Shown: one piece after another, positions 36,963 to 46,053 of the stretch
Layout: the number at the start of each line of letters is the position of its first letter
How positions within the stretch are numbered: position 1 is the stretch's first letter
Assembly: GCF_000429545.1 (NCBI RefSeq)
Contig: NZ_AUCB01000022.1
Location: 18,937-82,936 of the forward strand
Direction: 5' to 3'
Source of the DNA: Arenibacter certesii DSM 19833
GTDB taxonomy: Bacteria; Bacteroidota; Bacteroidia; Flavobacteriales; Flavobacteriaceae
DNA length: 64,000 nt
Notes under the pieces: model-generated
Databases searched by the model: none
What the model was told of the DNA's origin: nothing
The model's input: only the letters and a program-made list of their open reading frames with translations
Translations under genes and position numbers: made by a program

Positions 36963-36989
36963 ACTGCCATCATGTTCCATGATGGCAGT
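36963..36989 (-). terminator. terminator of the YqaE gene
   Basis: ACTGCCATCATG pairs perfectly with CATGATGGCAGT around a 3-base loop, a 12-bp stem. On the minus strand a T7 run follows, 31 bases after the YqaE stop. Confidence 0.9.
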
Positions 36990-37020
36990 TCTAATATTTA
37001 GAAGTCTAAGTCGCCTTTAC

Positions 37021-37173
37021 TTATCCATTAACTATAAATGCATGTATTACACCTGGTAACCAAGCCAATAGGGTTAAAAGAACGCTTACCAAAAAGGTGG
37101 TTCCGATACCATGTTTTAAGAATACGGCCAAAGGTGGTAATAGAATGTTTAAAATAATTGTTAAAATAGACAT
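37021..37173 (-). CDS. YqaE/Pmp3-family small membrane protein
   Basis: A 50-codon gene. The product has two hydrophobic helices joined by a short LKHGIGTTFLVS loop, with the LPPLAVFL and WLPGVIHAF motifs that define YqaE/Pmp3 proteolipids. These small membrane proteins respond to salt, cold or acid stress and modulate membrane potential. ATG at 37173, TAA at 37021-37023, then a strong terminator. Confidence 0.92.
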   Translation of the reverse strand: MSILTIILNILLPPLAVFLKHGIGTTFLVSVLLTLLAWLPGVIHAFIVNG

Positions 37174-37450
37174 AATTAATTCGGTTTAATTTTAAACAAA
37201 GGTCTCCAATGCCATTAACATTAGTTGACGCTAATCCTAAAAAAAAGAACAGTATCGCTAGCAAGTTTCTTATTATAAGAATAGTTACGGGTTGATTGTA
37301 CTGATGTTGAAAAAAAATTGCTACTCAAGGGATTGAGTTCATAAGAATCGTATTTGGAACAATCTACCTCTAACCCTCTGCTTATCTTTGAATCAATGCC
37401 AAGCGGTAGGCATATTGGTTACCGGATTAATGACAAAAAACACCACAAAG

Positions 37451-37900
37451 ATGAATAAGGACATAAAAGAGATTGAGAATAGGTTAAATGACATCATTCA
37501 AAAAAATGAAGATGCTATTAAAGGTTATGAAAAAGCTGCTGACAACACAAAGGAAGCAGGGCTAAAAATGTATTTTAATAATAAAGCAAGAGAACGACGC
37601 ACCTTTTTGGTGGAACTTAAAGCAGCAACTCCAGCTTTAGAAACAAGAGATAAAATTGATGGAAGTACCGCAGGTGCTCTGCATAGAACTTGGATGGATG
37701 TTAAGGCTTTCTTTTCAGGGGATGATGCAGAAGCTATGTTAGAAGAGGCGATCAGAGGCGATAAAGCTGCCATTGAAGAATATAATGAGATATTGGCAGA
37801 TACGCACGTACCACCTTCAGTAGCATCCATAATTAGAGCTCAAAGAGACTCGCTAAAACAAGATCTCGCACAAAATAGAACTTTGGAAGATTTAAGGTAG
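37451..37900 (+). CDS. PA2169-type four-helix-bundle protein (DUF2383)
   Basis: From the ATG at 37451 the protein is 149 residues (the frame also allows an upstream start at 37388 that adds 21 unlikely residues). Helices span nearly the whole length (NRLNDIIQKNEDAIKGYEKAAD ... SIIRAQRDSLKQD), a ferritin-like helical bundle fold as in the PA2169/DUF2383 family. Members are of unknown function and often stress-induced. A strong terminator follows. Confidence 0.8.
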   Translation: MNKDIKEIENRLNDIIQKNEDAIKGYEKAADNTKEAGLKMYFNNKARERRTFLVELKAATPALETRDKIDGSTAGALHRTWMDVKAFFSGDDAEAMLEEAIRGDKAAIEEYNEILADTHVPPSVASIIRAQRDSLKQDLAQNRTLEDLR

Positions 37901-37918
37901 TATTCCACCCTCCTTTCT

Positions 37919-37941
37919 AAAGCCCCAAATATTGGGGCTTT
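37919..37941 (+). terminator. terminator of the PA2169-type gene
   Basis: AAAGCCCC pairs with GGGGCTTT around a 7-base loop, followed by TATTTATTT, 18 bases after the stop. Confidence 0.85.
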
Positions 37942-38170
37942 ATTTATTTAATACTATTACAGTCTGAGGTTCTGTTTCAATTTCCTTGATCATTAACTTT
38001 CCTAGCTTGTATTAACCTTTGCCTGAAGACACTCCCATACCTACTTTAAATCCTTAACAACCATCACTTTATCAAACTACAGCTCCAATCTAATTTTATT
38101 AATTAACTATAAATTTCACCATAATAATATGGTTTGCTAATAAAAGTTAATTAAATTTAGATACTCTAAA

Positions 38171-39493
38171 ATGGGTATCATAGCAATGACTATTGGAAAC
38201 ACTATAAGAAATATCGGGTTTTGGACTATTGATACTATCAAAGGTGGCAACATTAAAAAGCATTATCAGGATATTTTACATGTAATGGATGATCCATTTT
38301 CAAAAAAATCCATAAAAAATAGAAATAACTTATTGGATAAATTATTGGACCACTCCGTTAAAACCGTTCCTTTTTATTCCCAATACGAACGGACCAATTT
38401 TAAAAAGTTACCCATAATTAGTAAAGACTTGATTCTGAATGATTTTGATAACTTTAAATCAAATAAGTTTAAAGCAAGAGAATTACATAAGGTATCTACT
38501 AGCGGTTCTACGGGAATTCCATTCTTATTATTTATAAATCAAAATAAGAGAAATAGAAACAGTGCTGACACCTTATATTTTTTCAAAAAAGTTGGATATA
38601 ATATTGGTGATAGATTGTATTATTTTAGGCTTTGGAATGGTGAGCGGAAAAGTGAGCTAAGGAGGATTCTTCAAAACATTGTCAAAGTAAATATTTCAAA
38701 AATGACGGACGATTTCATAAACGATCTGTTAAACCAACTTCGAAAAGACCCATCACCGAAGTGTGTTATCGCTATAGCATCTTCCCTTGAAACCTTGTGT
38801 AAGTATATAGACAAAAATGATGTAAAAAACTTAAATGTTAATATTAAATCATTTATTGCTAATTCAGAAGCATTAAACGACTATACGAAAGAATCTATTG
38901 AGAAGAATTTTAACGCTACTATTTTTTCCAGATACTCCAATGAGGAACAAGGAATTATTGCCCAGCAAAAACCTGATAACAATAATTTTTTTCAAATTAA
39001 TTGGGCAAGTTACTTTGTGGAAATAATTCATATGGATGAAGACATACCAGCCAAACCAGGTGAAATGGGAAGAATTATTGTTACCGACCTTTTTAATTAC
39101 AGTATGCCTTTAATACGATATGACACTGGAGATATAGGTATTATGGAGTTAATTAATAATGAACCGGTGCTTACTAAAGTTGAAGGCCGAAAAATGGATT
39201 TGATTTATGATGCTGCTGGGGATCTAATCTCTTCCTATTGCGTTTATCCTGTGATGGATGAATATAACCATCTCATCAAACAATATCAATTTATTCAAAT
39301 AGGAAAAAAAGAATACCTCATAAAGCTAAATATTGATCACGAATTTATTCACAACAAAAAGTTGGTGAAAAATTTTAAAGCTATTTTGGGATCAGATGCA
39401 AAAGTTACTATTGAATTTGTAAACGAGATTCCTGAACTCTCCTCTGGAAAAAGAAAAAAGGTAATGAATACTTTCAATCAGAATTATGCTTAG
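38171..39493 (+). CDS. CapK/phenylacetate-CoA ligase-like adenylate-forming enzyme
   Basis: A 440-residue protein of the AMP-forming ligase superfamily resembling the CapK branch. The AMP-binding loop is STSGSTGIPF (about 112-121), then SRYSNEEQGIIAQQKPDN and RYDTGDIGIM with the Asp that binds the ribose (YDTGD, about 317-321). The C-terminal part (GRKMDLIYDAAGDLIS...) is the moving subdomain. CapK-type enzymes act in capsule or polysaccharide biosynthesis; no polysaccharide cluster is adjacent, so the substrate is unknown. Orphan gene. Confidence 0.82.
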   Translation: MGIIAMTIGNTIRNIGFWTIDTIKGGNIKKHYQDILHVMDDPFSKKSIKNRNNLLDKLLDHSVKTVPFYSQYERTNFKKLPIISKDLILNDFDNFKSNKFKARELHKVSTSGSTGIPFLLFINQNKRNRNSADTLYFFKKVGYNIGDRLYYFRLWNGERKSELRRILQNIVKVNISKMTDDFINDLLNQLRKDPSPKCVIAIASSLETLCKYIDKNDVKNLNVNIKSFIANSEALNDYTKESIEKNFNATIFSRYSNEEQGIIAQQKPDNNNFFQINWASYFVEIIHMDEDIPAKPGEMGRIIVTDLFNYSMPLIRYDTGDIGIMELINNEPVLTKVEGRKMDLIYDAAGDLISSYCVYPVMDEYNHLIKQYQFIQIGKKEYLIKLNIDHEFIHNKKLVKNFKAILGSDAKVTIEFVNEIPELSSGKRKKVMNTFNQNYA

Positions 39494-39795
39494 TTTTAAA
39501 CTGCTCTATAAGCAAAATGGAATCTGTAATTGAGTACAATTTCATTGCCTATTAAATTTGGCAACAACCAGTGTTTTTTATTATCTAAAAATCGTTCGGT
39601 TTAGTATTCTACACTTTCTATATCCTTTTTTGTTTTCTAAAATTTAATGGTGTTTATTTATGGTATAATTTATTAAACTCGAGATTAGTTATATTAACCA
39701 ATTATATTGTAAAAGCCACCGGCTTAAGGGTGGCTTTTTAAAATTAAACTAACAGTAATATGTTCGCTAATATAATCGAGATCTGTTTAATGGAT
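39494..39795. other. AT-rich intergenic region with a terminator
   Basis: About 300 bases between convergent genes. It contains the hairpin at 39711-39739 and no ORF. Nothing else recognised. Confidence 0.5.
39711..39739. terminator. bidirectional terminator between convergent genes
   Basis: AAAAGCCACC pairs with GGTGGCTTTT around an 8-base loop, followed by TAAAATT on plus and TTTTACAAT on minus. It can serve the CapK-like gene and the lipoprotein gene. Confidence 0.8.
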
Positions 39796-42132
39796 TTATA
39801 AAGGGCAGAACTCACCACCGTTCAGGCTTGCTCCACCAAGCACTTTGAAGTCCCCACTAACAAGCCCTGGTCCCAGCGGCTTGGAACAGCTGGTATGGAT
39901 ACTGGTATGTTTAACTCCATTTACATAAATGGCAATCTCAGTACCCAGTGTTCCATTCTTATCGGTTCCAGAAAAACTGAATGAATCTCCTGCGGCCACA
40001 GTTGCCTCAAAAACGGCAGCACCATCCTTTTGCTCCACTCTAATTAAAGCCTGACCTCCATTATTTTGCAAGATTAAATTGGTAGCTTTTCCTTCGCACT
40101 CACCGCAATCTCCGTTAGTCGGGGGGACTGAAGGAACATCCACAGGGCATAATTCACCTCCATTAAGGCTGGCTCCACCTAGAACCTCAAAATCTCCAAT
40201 TTTAAGACCTGTTCCAATAGGTTTAGAGCAACTAGTATGAACCCTGACATGCTCTTTTCCATCAACATAAATAATGATTTCTGTGCCCAGGGTACCACTC
40301 TTATCTAATCCTGAAAAACTGAATGGAGCCCCAGTGGCCACATTTCCTTGGAAAACTGTTATATCATCTTTCTTTTGTGCCACTCTTATAGAAGCAGTAT
40401 TTCCATTATTTTTCAGTGTTAACTTTGTAACTTTTCCTTCACATTCACCGCAATCTCCACCTCCTGGAGGGGTATCTACCGGACATAAATCACCCCCTTT
40501 AAGACTTGCTCCTCCTACAACTTCAAAATCACCACTTATCAACCCCGGACCTATAGGTTTGGAACAGCTAGTATGAATCCTGGTATGCTCAATACCACCA
40601 ACATAAATGATAATCTCTGTATCCAATGTCCCATTCTTGTCTTTTCCTGAAAAGCTGAATGAAGATCCAGAGCTTACAAACTCCTCAAAAATAGCTACCT
40701 CATCTTTCTTTTGAACCACTTTTATAACAGCATCATTTCCATTATTCTGCAGAGTTAACTTTGTAACTTTACCGTCACATTCCCCGCAATCTCCACCATC
40801 TGGAGGGGTATCTACCGGACAAAGCTCACCTCCCTTAAGACTTGCTCCTCCTACAACTATAAAATCACCACTGATAAGCCCAGGACCTATAGGTTTGGAA
40901 CAGCTAGTATGAATCCTAGTATTCTCAGTTTCATTTATATAGATAATAATCTCAGTGCCTAGTGTTCCTTTTTTATCTATACCAGAAAAACTAAAAAGAG
41001 CTCCAGAATTTACAAACTCATCGAAAACAACCAAATCGTCTTTCTTTTGAACTACTTTTATATTAGCATCAATTCCAGTGTTTTGCAATGTTAATTTTGT
41101 AACCTTTCCTTCACATTCTCCACAATCTCCACCATCTGGGGGCGTGTCCACCGGACAAAGTTCGCCTCCTTTAAGGCTCGCTCCACGAACAACTTCAAAA
41201 TCGCCACTTATCAATCCAGGACCAATAGGTTTAGAACAACTCGTATGTATTCTGGTGTGCTCGTCATTATCAACATAAATAATGATCTCGGTTCCTAAGG
41301 TACCATTCTTGTCTTTTCCAGAAAAACTAAATGTAGCGCCAGCATCTACATACGCATCGAAAACGACTACATCATCTTTCTTTTGAACCACTTTCACGTT
41401 AGCACCGTCGCCATTATTTTTTAATGTAAGTTCTGTGACTTTGCCATCACAAGGGTCACATGGAATTTCTGGCTGGCATTCAATATAATAGGGTATTATA
41501 ACAACTTGCTTCCCATCAGTTGGCTGAAGCACCACTGCTAAGACATCTCCTCCTCCAGGCTTGTATCCCGCTCCATTGGCTATGGCAAATGATACTATTT
41601 CGTTTGCTCTTCCAACATTAAAAGGATTTAAATATGTACAGGCGATACAGTTAGCATCATCAATTAACTCCCACATGGCCCATTGTACATCCCCAATTGT
41701 ATAGGCATCAACTCCATTCTCACTGAGTTCCCCAACAAAATCTTGGTTTAAAATCCAATTGATCAGGTCAAAATTTTCTGGACTATCAACAACACCAGCG
41801 GGAATAGGCTCATAGCTATTGAAAACATTTGCTTCAAAACAATCCCCTGCATTCAAAGTTCTGGCAACATCTATACACCATGCAGCATAATCCCCTGCAA
41901 GGGTACCGTTTGCAATAACAAGATCTAAATATGATTTGCTACCTGGTTTAGCTTCTGCACACGCATTAACTATTTCAGGTAAATCCGGTAACAGATCTAC
42001 AGTACAATTATCAGAGTTTAGCGACTTAGATGTGGCATTTACAGCGTCTAGAGCATCACTTTTAATTGGTTCGGTTTCACATGATAGGAACACGAATGTA
42101 ACCACCATTAGTAAGGTTGAAATTCTCTTCAT
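39796..42132 (-). CDS. lipoprotein with possible thioester domain and five DUF7467-like repeats
   Basis: A 778-residue exported lipoprotein (lipobox Cys18, VFLSC). Residues ~40-225 look like a thioester-type domain: AAWCIDVART with Cys86 and IGDVQWAMWELI with Gln150, matching the Cys and Gln pair of TQxA-IW surface adhesins, where the side chains form an internal bond. From about 228 to the end, five near-identical ~110-residue units repeat, each with a beta-rich core, GTLGTEIIIYV, an HTSCSKPIGPGL motif and KGG-ELCP; they fit the DUF7467 family. Repeat DNA is similar enough to recombine. Likely a cell-surface adhesin or matrix protein. The thioester idea is inference. Confidence 0.8.
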   Translation of the reverse strand: MKRISTLLMVVTFVFLSCETEPIKSDALDAVNATSKSLNSDNCTVDLLPDLPEIVNACAEAKPGSKSYLDLVIANGTLAGDYAAWCIDVARTLNAGDCFEANVFNSYEPIPAGVVDSPENFDLINWILNQDFVGELSENGVDAYTIGDVQWAMWELIDDANCIACTYLNPFNVGRANEIVSFAIANGAGYKPGGGDVLAVVLQPTDGKQVVIIPYYIECQPEIPCDPCDGKVTELTLKNNGDGANVKVVQKKDDVVVFDAYVDAGATFSFSGKDKNGTLGTEIIIYVDNDEHTRIHTSCSKPIGPGLISGDFEVVRGASLKGGELCPVDTPPDGGDCGECEGKVTKLTLQNTGIDANIKVVQKKDDLVVFDEFVNSGALFSFSGIDKKGTLGTEIIIYINETENTRIHTSCSKPIGPGLISGDFIVVGGASLKGGELCPVDTPPDGGDCGECDGKVTKLTLQNNGNDAVIKVVQKKDEVAIFEEFVSSGSSFSFSGKDKNGTLDTEIIIYVGGIEHTRIHTSCSKPIGPGLISGDFEVVGGASLKGGDLCPVDTPPGGGDCGECEGKVTKLTLKNNGNTASIRVAQKKDDITVFQGNVATGAPFSFSGLDKSGTLGTEIIIYVDGKEHVRVHTSCSKPIGTGLKIGDFEVLGGASLNGGELCPVDVPSVPPTNGDCGECEGKATNLILQNNGGQALIRVEQKDGAAVFEATVAAGDSFSFSGTDKNGTLGTEIAIYVNGVKHTSIHTSCSKPLGPGLVSGDFKVLGGASLNGGEFCPL

Positions 42133-42643
42133 TTCTATAAAATTTATTATTAATATTCTTCTAATGGGGAAACTTAGATAATAGGGAAAATAAAAAAATA
42201 ACGGGGGAGTTTAATAAGGTAGAATTTTAAGTTTTCCGTGGTAACATAAAAACGTCAAAATACAAGTAAAGTCGTTGATTTACAGATAGTTATACATTTC
42301 CTACAATAATTGCAGTAAATCCTTTAGATTATGGCATTATGCAGTAAACTGAAAAGAATCTTTTCATATTTATATAGGTAAATACGTATTTTAATCCTAC
42401 AATTATCTATTAAATTCTTACAAAAATTTAACACTCCGTAGTAAAACCTAATTTTAGAACAAATTGCACATTAAAGGTAAATGGTGCATTAATATCGTTT
42501 TCGTCTATAAGATTTCAAATTCTAATATATACGTCAAACACTTCTACCATCATTCTTGCATTGTCAATTAGCTGTTAAACTTTGTTTAATTTATAATAAA
42601 AAACATTAAACAATGCGTAACTTGTCGCATACAATTATACGCC
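42133..42643. other. divergent intergenic region
   Basis: About 510 bases between the lipoprotein gene (minus) and the TetR-like gene (plus). It should contain both promoters; no strong -7 box was fixed. No ORF, repeat or RNA recognised. Confidence 0.45.
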
Positions 42644-43303
42644 ATGGCAAAAAAGAAAATAATTTCAGACATAGACATCATTTCATCTTATATGGATTAT
42701 GTACTTGAGCATAACGAAAATCCTAAAACGGTCTTCGCTTTTGCAAAAGCTAATGATTTTGAAGAGCCTCATTTTTACCAGTTTTTTGGTTCTTTTGAAG
42801 CGCTCGAAAAGCAAATTTTCAAAACTTTTTTTAAGAATACCATTTCAGTATTGGAGAAAAGCGAAGACTACACCTCCTTTGACGCGAGAAATAAGCTCTT
42901 AAGTTTTTATTTTACATTTTTTGAAAATCTAACCATAAATAGAAGTTATGTGCAATTTGCTCTTAACAAGCATAAGAATAGCTTAAAAGGCCTTTCCTTA
43001 TTGTCCGAGCTAAAGAAAGGATTTACCTCTTACATTGCAGGTTTAGACATTAAAACATTGGATTTAAAACAAGAGCAGGTCGAAAAAATTCAAAAACGTG
43101 CATTGCAAGAATCGGCTTGGTTACAATTACTGTTGACACTCAAGTTCTGGATGGATGACACCTCTGCCTCATTTGAGAAGACGGACATATTTATAGAGAA
43201 ATCGGTAAATACCAGTTTCGATATTTTAAACATTACCCCTCTAAAGAGTGTGATAGACTTTGGAAAATTCATTTACAAAGAAAAAATTCACACCAACAAA
43301 TAA
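42644..43303 (+). CDS. TetR-like regulator
   Basis: A 219-residue protein. The first ~55 residues resemble a TetR HTH (KTVFAFAKANDFEEPHFYQFFGSFEALEKQIFK, with the second helix in the turn-recognition position), and the rest is an all-helical ligand-binding half (FYFTFFENLTINRSYVQFALNKHK ...). The start of the operon is this ATG. It overlaps in operon with the ABC1 kinase gene 6 bases downstream and likely controls it. Ligand unknown. Confidence 0.75.
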   Translation: MAKKKIISDIDIISSYMDYVLEHNENPKTVFAFAKANDFEEPHFYQFFGSFEALEKQIFKTFFKNTISVLEKSEDYTSFDARNKLLSFYFTFFENLTINRSYVQFALNKHKNSLKGLSLLSELKKGFTSYIAGLDIKTLDLKQEQVEKIQKRALQESAWLQLLLTLKFWMDDTSASFEKTDIFIEKSVNTSFDILNITPLKSVIDFGKFIYKEKIHTNK

Positions 43304-43309
43304 CTATTA

Positions 43310-44620
43310 ATGAAAACAATAGACAATATACCTACTTCAAAAATACACCGTGCATCCAAACTGGTTACTACAGGTGCAAAGGTTGGAGTAAACTATTTAA
43401 AGTATTATGGTGATAAATTTACCAAAACGGAAGTTGAAGCTCGGAGTCGACTTAACGAAAATAACGCAGAAGATATTTATGACAGTCTAAAACAGCTTAA
43501 GGGGAGCGCCTTAAAAGTAGCACAAATGCTTAGTATGGAGAAAAGTATAATGCCACAGGCTTACGTAGAGAAATTTTCACTAGCCCAATTTTCAGTGCCC
43601 CCCTTATCGCCTCCTTTAGTTATAAAGACATTTAAAAAGTATTTTGGTAAATCTCCCAATGAATTATTTGATTCGTTTAATTCCACCTCTGTAAATGCTG
43701 CCAGTATTGGACAGGTGCATGAGGCAGAAAAAGATGGAAAGAAATTAGCCGTTAAAATACAATATCCGGGTGTTGCAGAAAGCATTGCTTCCGATTTGGC
43801 TTTGGTGAAACCTATTGCCATTAAAATGTTCAATATAAAAGGCAAGGATTCGGATAAATATTTTAAAGAAGTTGAGGGCAAGCTTATTGAGGAGACAAAT
43901 TATATCTTGGAGCTAGAACAAAGCAAAGAACTTGCCAATGCCTGTTCTAAGATCCCAAACCTACTATTTCCTAATTACTACAAGGAGCTATCGTCTGAAA
44001 GGATTATTACCATGGATTTTATGAACGGCGAACACCTTTCTGAGTTTACTGCCCATAATAAAGATCAAGAGATTGCCAATATGTTAGGACAAGCGCTCTG
44101 GGATTTTTATATGTTCCAAATACATATATTACGGAAGGTTCATGCAGATCCGCACCCTGGAAACTTTTTGGTTTCCAAAGAAAACAAACTAATAGCATTG
44201 GATTTCGGATGCATGAAAACAATTCCAAGCGATTTTTATGTCCCCTATTTTGAACTTGCTCAGCCGGAGAACATTAATAATCATAGTTTTTTTATATCAA
44301 AATTATACGAATTAGAAATTCTAAGAGAAGATGATTCCAAGGAAGAAATAGAATTCTTTACCGAGATGTTCCATGAATTGCTAGAACTCTTTACACAACC
44401 CTTTCACGTCGAAAATTTTGACTTTTCTGATGAACAATTTTTTAGAAATATAACCGATTTAGGGCAACGATACTCAAAAAGCACCGAATTGCGTAAAATG
44501 AACGGAAATCGGGGATCCAAACATTTTATTTATATCAACAGAACGTTTTTTGGTTTGTATAACCTAATGTTCGATCTAAAAGCGAACAACATAATTATCA
44601 ACAATTATAGTTCTCTATAG
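43310..44620 (+). CDS. ABC1/UbiB-family atypical kinase
   Basis: A 436-residue protein of the ABC1/ADCK (AarF/UbiB) kinase-like family. Visible signature: KxGQ-like QLKGSALKVAQMLSME (about 63-80), the Ala-rich loop ASIGQVHEAE with VKIQYPGV, then HADPHPGNFLV and DFGCMK (the catalytic loop and Mg-binding Asp). Family members support quinone or membrane lipid homeostasis. It is paired with the upstream TetR-like gene. No transmembrane helix is clear. Confidence 0.9.
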   Translation: MKTIDNIPTSKIHRASKLVTTGAKVGVNYLKYYGDKFTKTEVEARSRLNENNAEDIYDSLKQLKGSALKVAQMLSMEKSIMPQAYVEKFSLAQFSVPPLSPPLVIKTFKKYFGKSPNELFDSFNSTSVNAASIGQVHEAEKDGKKLAVKIQYPGVAESIASDLALVKPIAIKMFNIKGKDSDKYFKEVEGKLIEETNYILELEQSKELANACSKIPNLLFPNYYKELSSERIITMDFMNGEHLSEFTAHNKDQEIANMLGQALWDFYMFQIHILRKVHADPHPGNFLVSKENKLIALDFGCMKTIPSDFYVPYFELAQPENINNHSFFISKLYELEILREDDSKEEIEFFTEMFHELLELFTQPFHVENFDFSDEQFFRNITDLGQRYSKSTELRKMNGNRGSKHFIYINRTFFGLYNLMFDLKANNIIINNYSSL

Positions 44621-44678
44621 GTTATTTTTCATAGTACCCTATAAAGTTGGCAATCATTATGCCTGCCCTTAAAAAACA

Positions 44679-44713
44679 TACCCACCTGGTTTTATAGCAA
44701 ACTAAGTGGGTAT
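44679..44713. terminator. hairpin between convergent genes
   Basis: ATACCCAC pairs with GTGGGTAT around a loop of about 20 bases. It lies between the ABC1 kinase and the Usp-TPR gene, convergently oriented. The long loop makes it weak. Confidence 0.5.
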
Positions 44714-44746
44714 AAATTAAATGGGTTTTTTAAGTACAAACGACTT

Positions 44747-45898
44747 TTAAGATTTATAGTGACCTCTAATTTTCTCTTCTATTTCCTCATCCCATAACCG
44801 GGTTAACAATTCCTTAGCCATATTATTATAATAGATCGCTTTGGCTTCGTCTCCTACTACATTGTAAACTTCGGATAATTTATATATGGCCGGTATATAC
44901 ATATTGTTTATACGAAGGCAGATAGTAAATTCTCTAATTGCCTCAATATTTTTACCCTTATCGGCTAATTTTACCCCCTTTTTAAAGTGCCTTTCTATTT
45001 CCTTGACATCGTTATAAAATTTTGAATGCAGAATGTCCTTAGATTTTGTAGTAATAAAAGAACATGGAAGCTCTCGGGTCACCTTATTAGTTACACTCCC
45101 CATGAGCACTCGCTTTAAACCAGAACGCCCGGTGGTTCCCATTATAAGAAGGTCATGGTTGTTATTTTTAACAATATTCACTATGGTCAAAGCAACATTT
45201 CCCGCTTGCAAATCTATCACGTGCTCTACCCCTGTAAAATCGAAATCCTTAATGAAATTGGCCATTTCTTTTTCCAAATGCTGCATCCTACGCGTATTTT
45301 CCTCCTCTAGGTCTTCTAGTTGGTATCTCGGTGATAGGTTAAGCACCGGCTCTACCACCGCTAATACCCTAAGCCTTGCATTAAAATCTTTAGCTAGGGA
45401 AATAGCAGAGTTCAGCGCAGTTCTAGAAGGGTCAGAAAAATCTACAGGGCACAGAAAATTACTTATTTCAGATCCCCCCTTTGTAGAAACTACCCATATT
45501 GGAATATGCGAATATCGCATAAGTCGTTCTGCATTACTTCCCAGCTTATGTTGATCGTGTTCTACTTTACATCCCGAACCTACAACAATTAAATTTACAT
45601 CTTGCTTTGTCGCTATTTTTAAAATATTATCTATTAGCTTACCATGTTTAATGATTGGCTTCTTAGTAATAATTCGTTCTTCTTTAAGCGTATCGTTTAT
45701 CTTATCCAACGCCTCATTTACACTCTCTAACAGCATCCTCTTCATACCTATACTTCCACTACCAGCTTCTTCCGCGAGGACATGAGTAATAATAATTTCA
45801 GAATTATAAACCTGGGCAATTTTAATTGCCGTTTTTATTTGTTCACTATAATCGCTATTAATGTCGACCGGTACCAGAATTCTTTCGAGCTGCTTCAT
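44747..45898 (-). CDS. tandem universal stress protein with TPR-like tail
   Basis: A 383-residue protein. The first Usp domain spans ~1-140 (ILVPVDINSDYSEQIKTA, GSGCKVEHD), the second ~148-290 (FLCPVDFSDPSRTALNSAI, MGTTGRSGLKRVLMGSVTNKV, a conserved G-2x-G-9x-G-S ATP loop), and residues ~305-375 form helical pairs like tetratricopeptide repeats (KGVKLADKGKNIEAIREF, AIYKLSEVYNVVGDEAKAIYYN). The tail probably adds partner binding to a stress-response ATP binder. Single gene. Confidence 0.88.
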   Translation of the reverse strand: MKQLERILVPVDINSDYSEQIKTAIKIAQVYNSEIIITHVLAEEAGSGSIGMKRMLLESVNEALDKINDTLKEERIITKKPIIKHGKLIDNILKIATKQDVNLIVVGSGCKVEHDQHKLGSNAERLMRYSHIPIWVVSTKGGSEISNFLCPVDFSDPSRTALNSAISLAKDFNARLRVLAVVEPVLNLSPRYQLEDLEEENTRRMQHLEKEMANFIKDFDFTGVEHVIDLQAGNVALTIVNIVKNNNHDLLIMGTTGRSGLKRVLMGSVTNKVTRELPCSFITTKSKDILHSKFYNDVKEIERHFKKGVKLADKGKNIEAIREFTICLRINNMYIPAIYKLSEVYNVVGDEAKAIYYNNMAKELLTRLWDEEIEEKIRGHYKS

Positions 45899-46053
45899 GA
45901 TTTTTCTTTTGTAGGAATAAAACCTAAATTTAACAAATGAAATTATTAATCCTAAGGTATTGATAAAATATCTTTAGTCCCAAAATAATAATTATTAAGA
46001 TTGGTTATTACAAGTCTATCTGGGAAAAATTCCAGATGGTAATCTTAAAGGGT

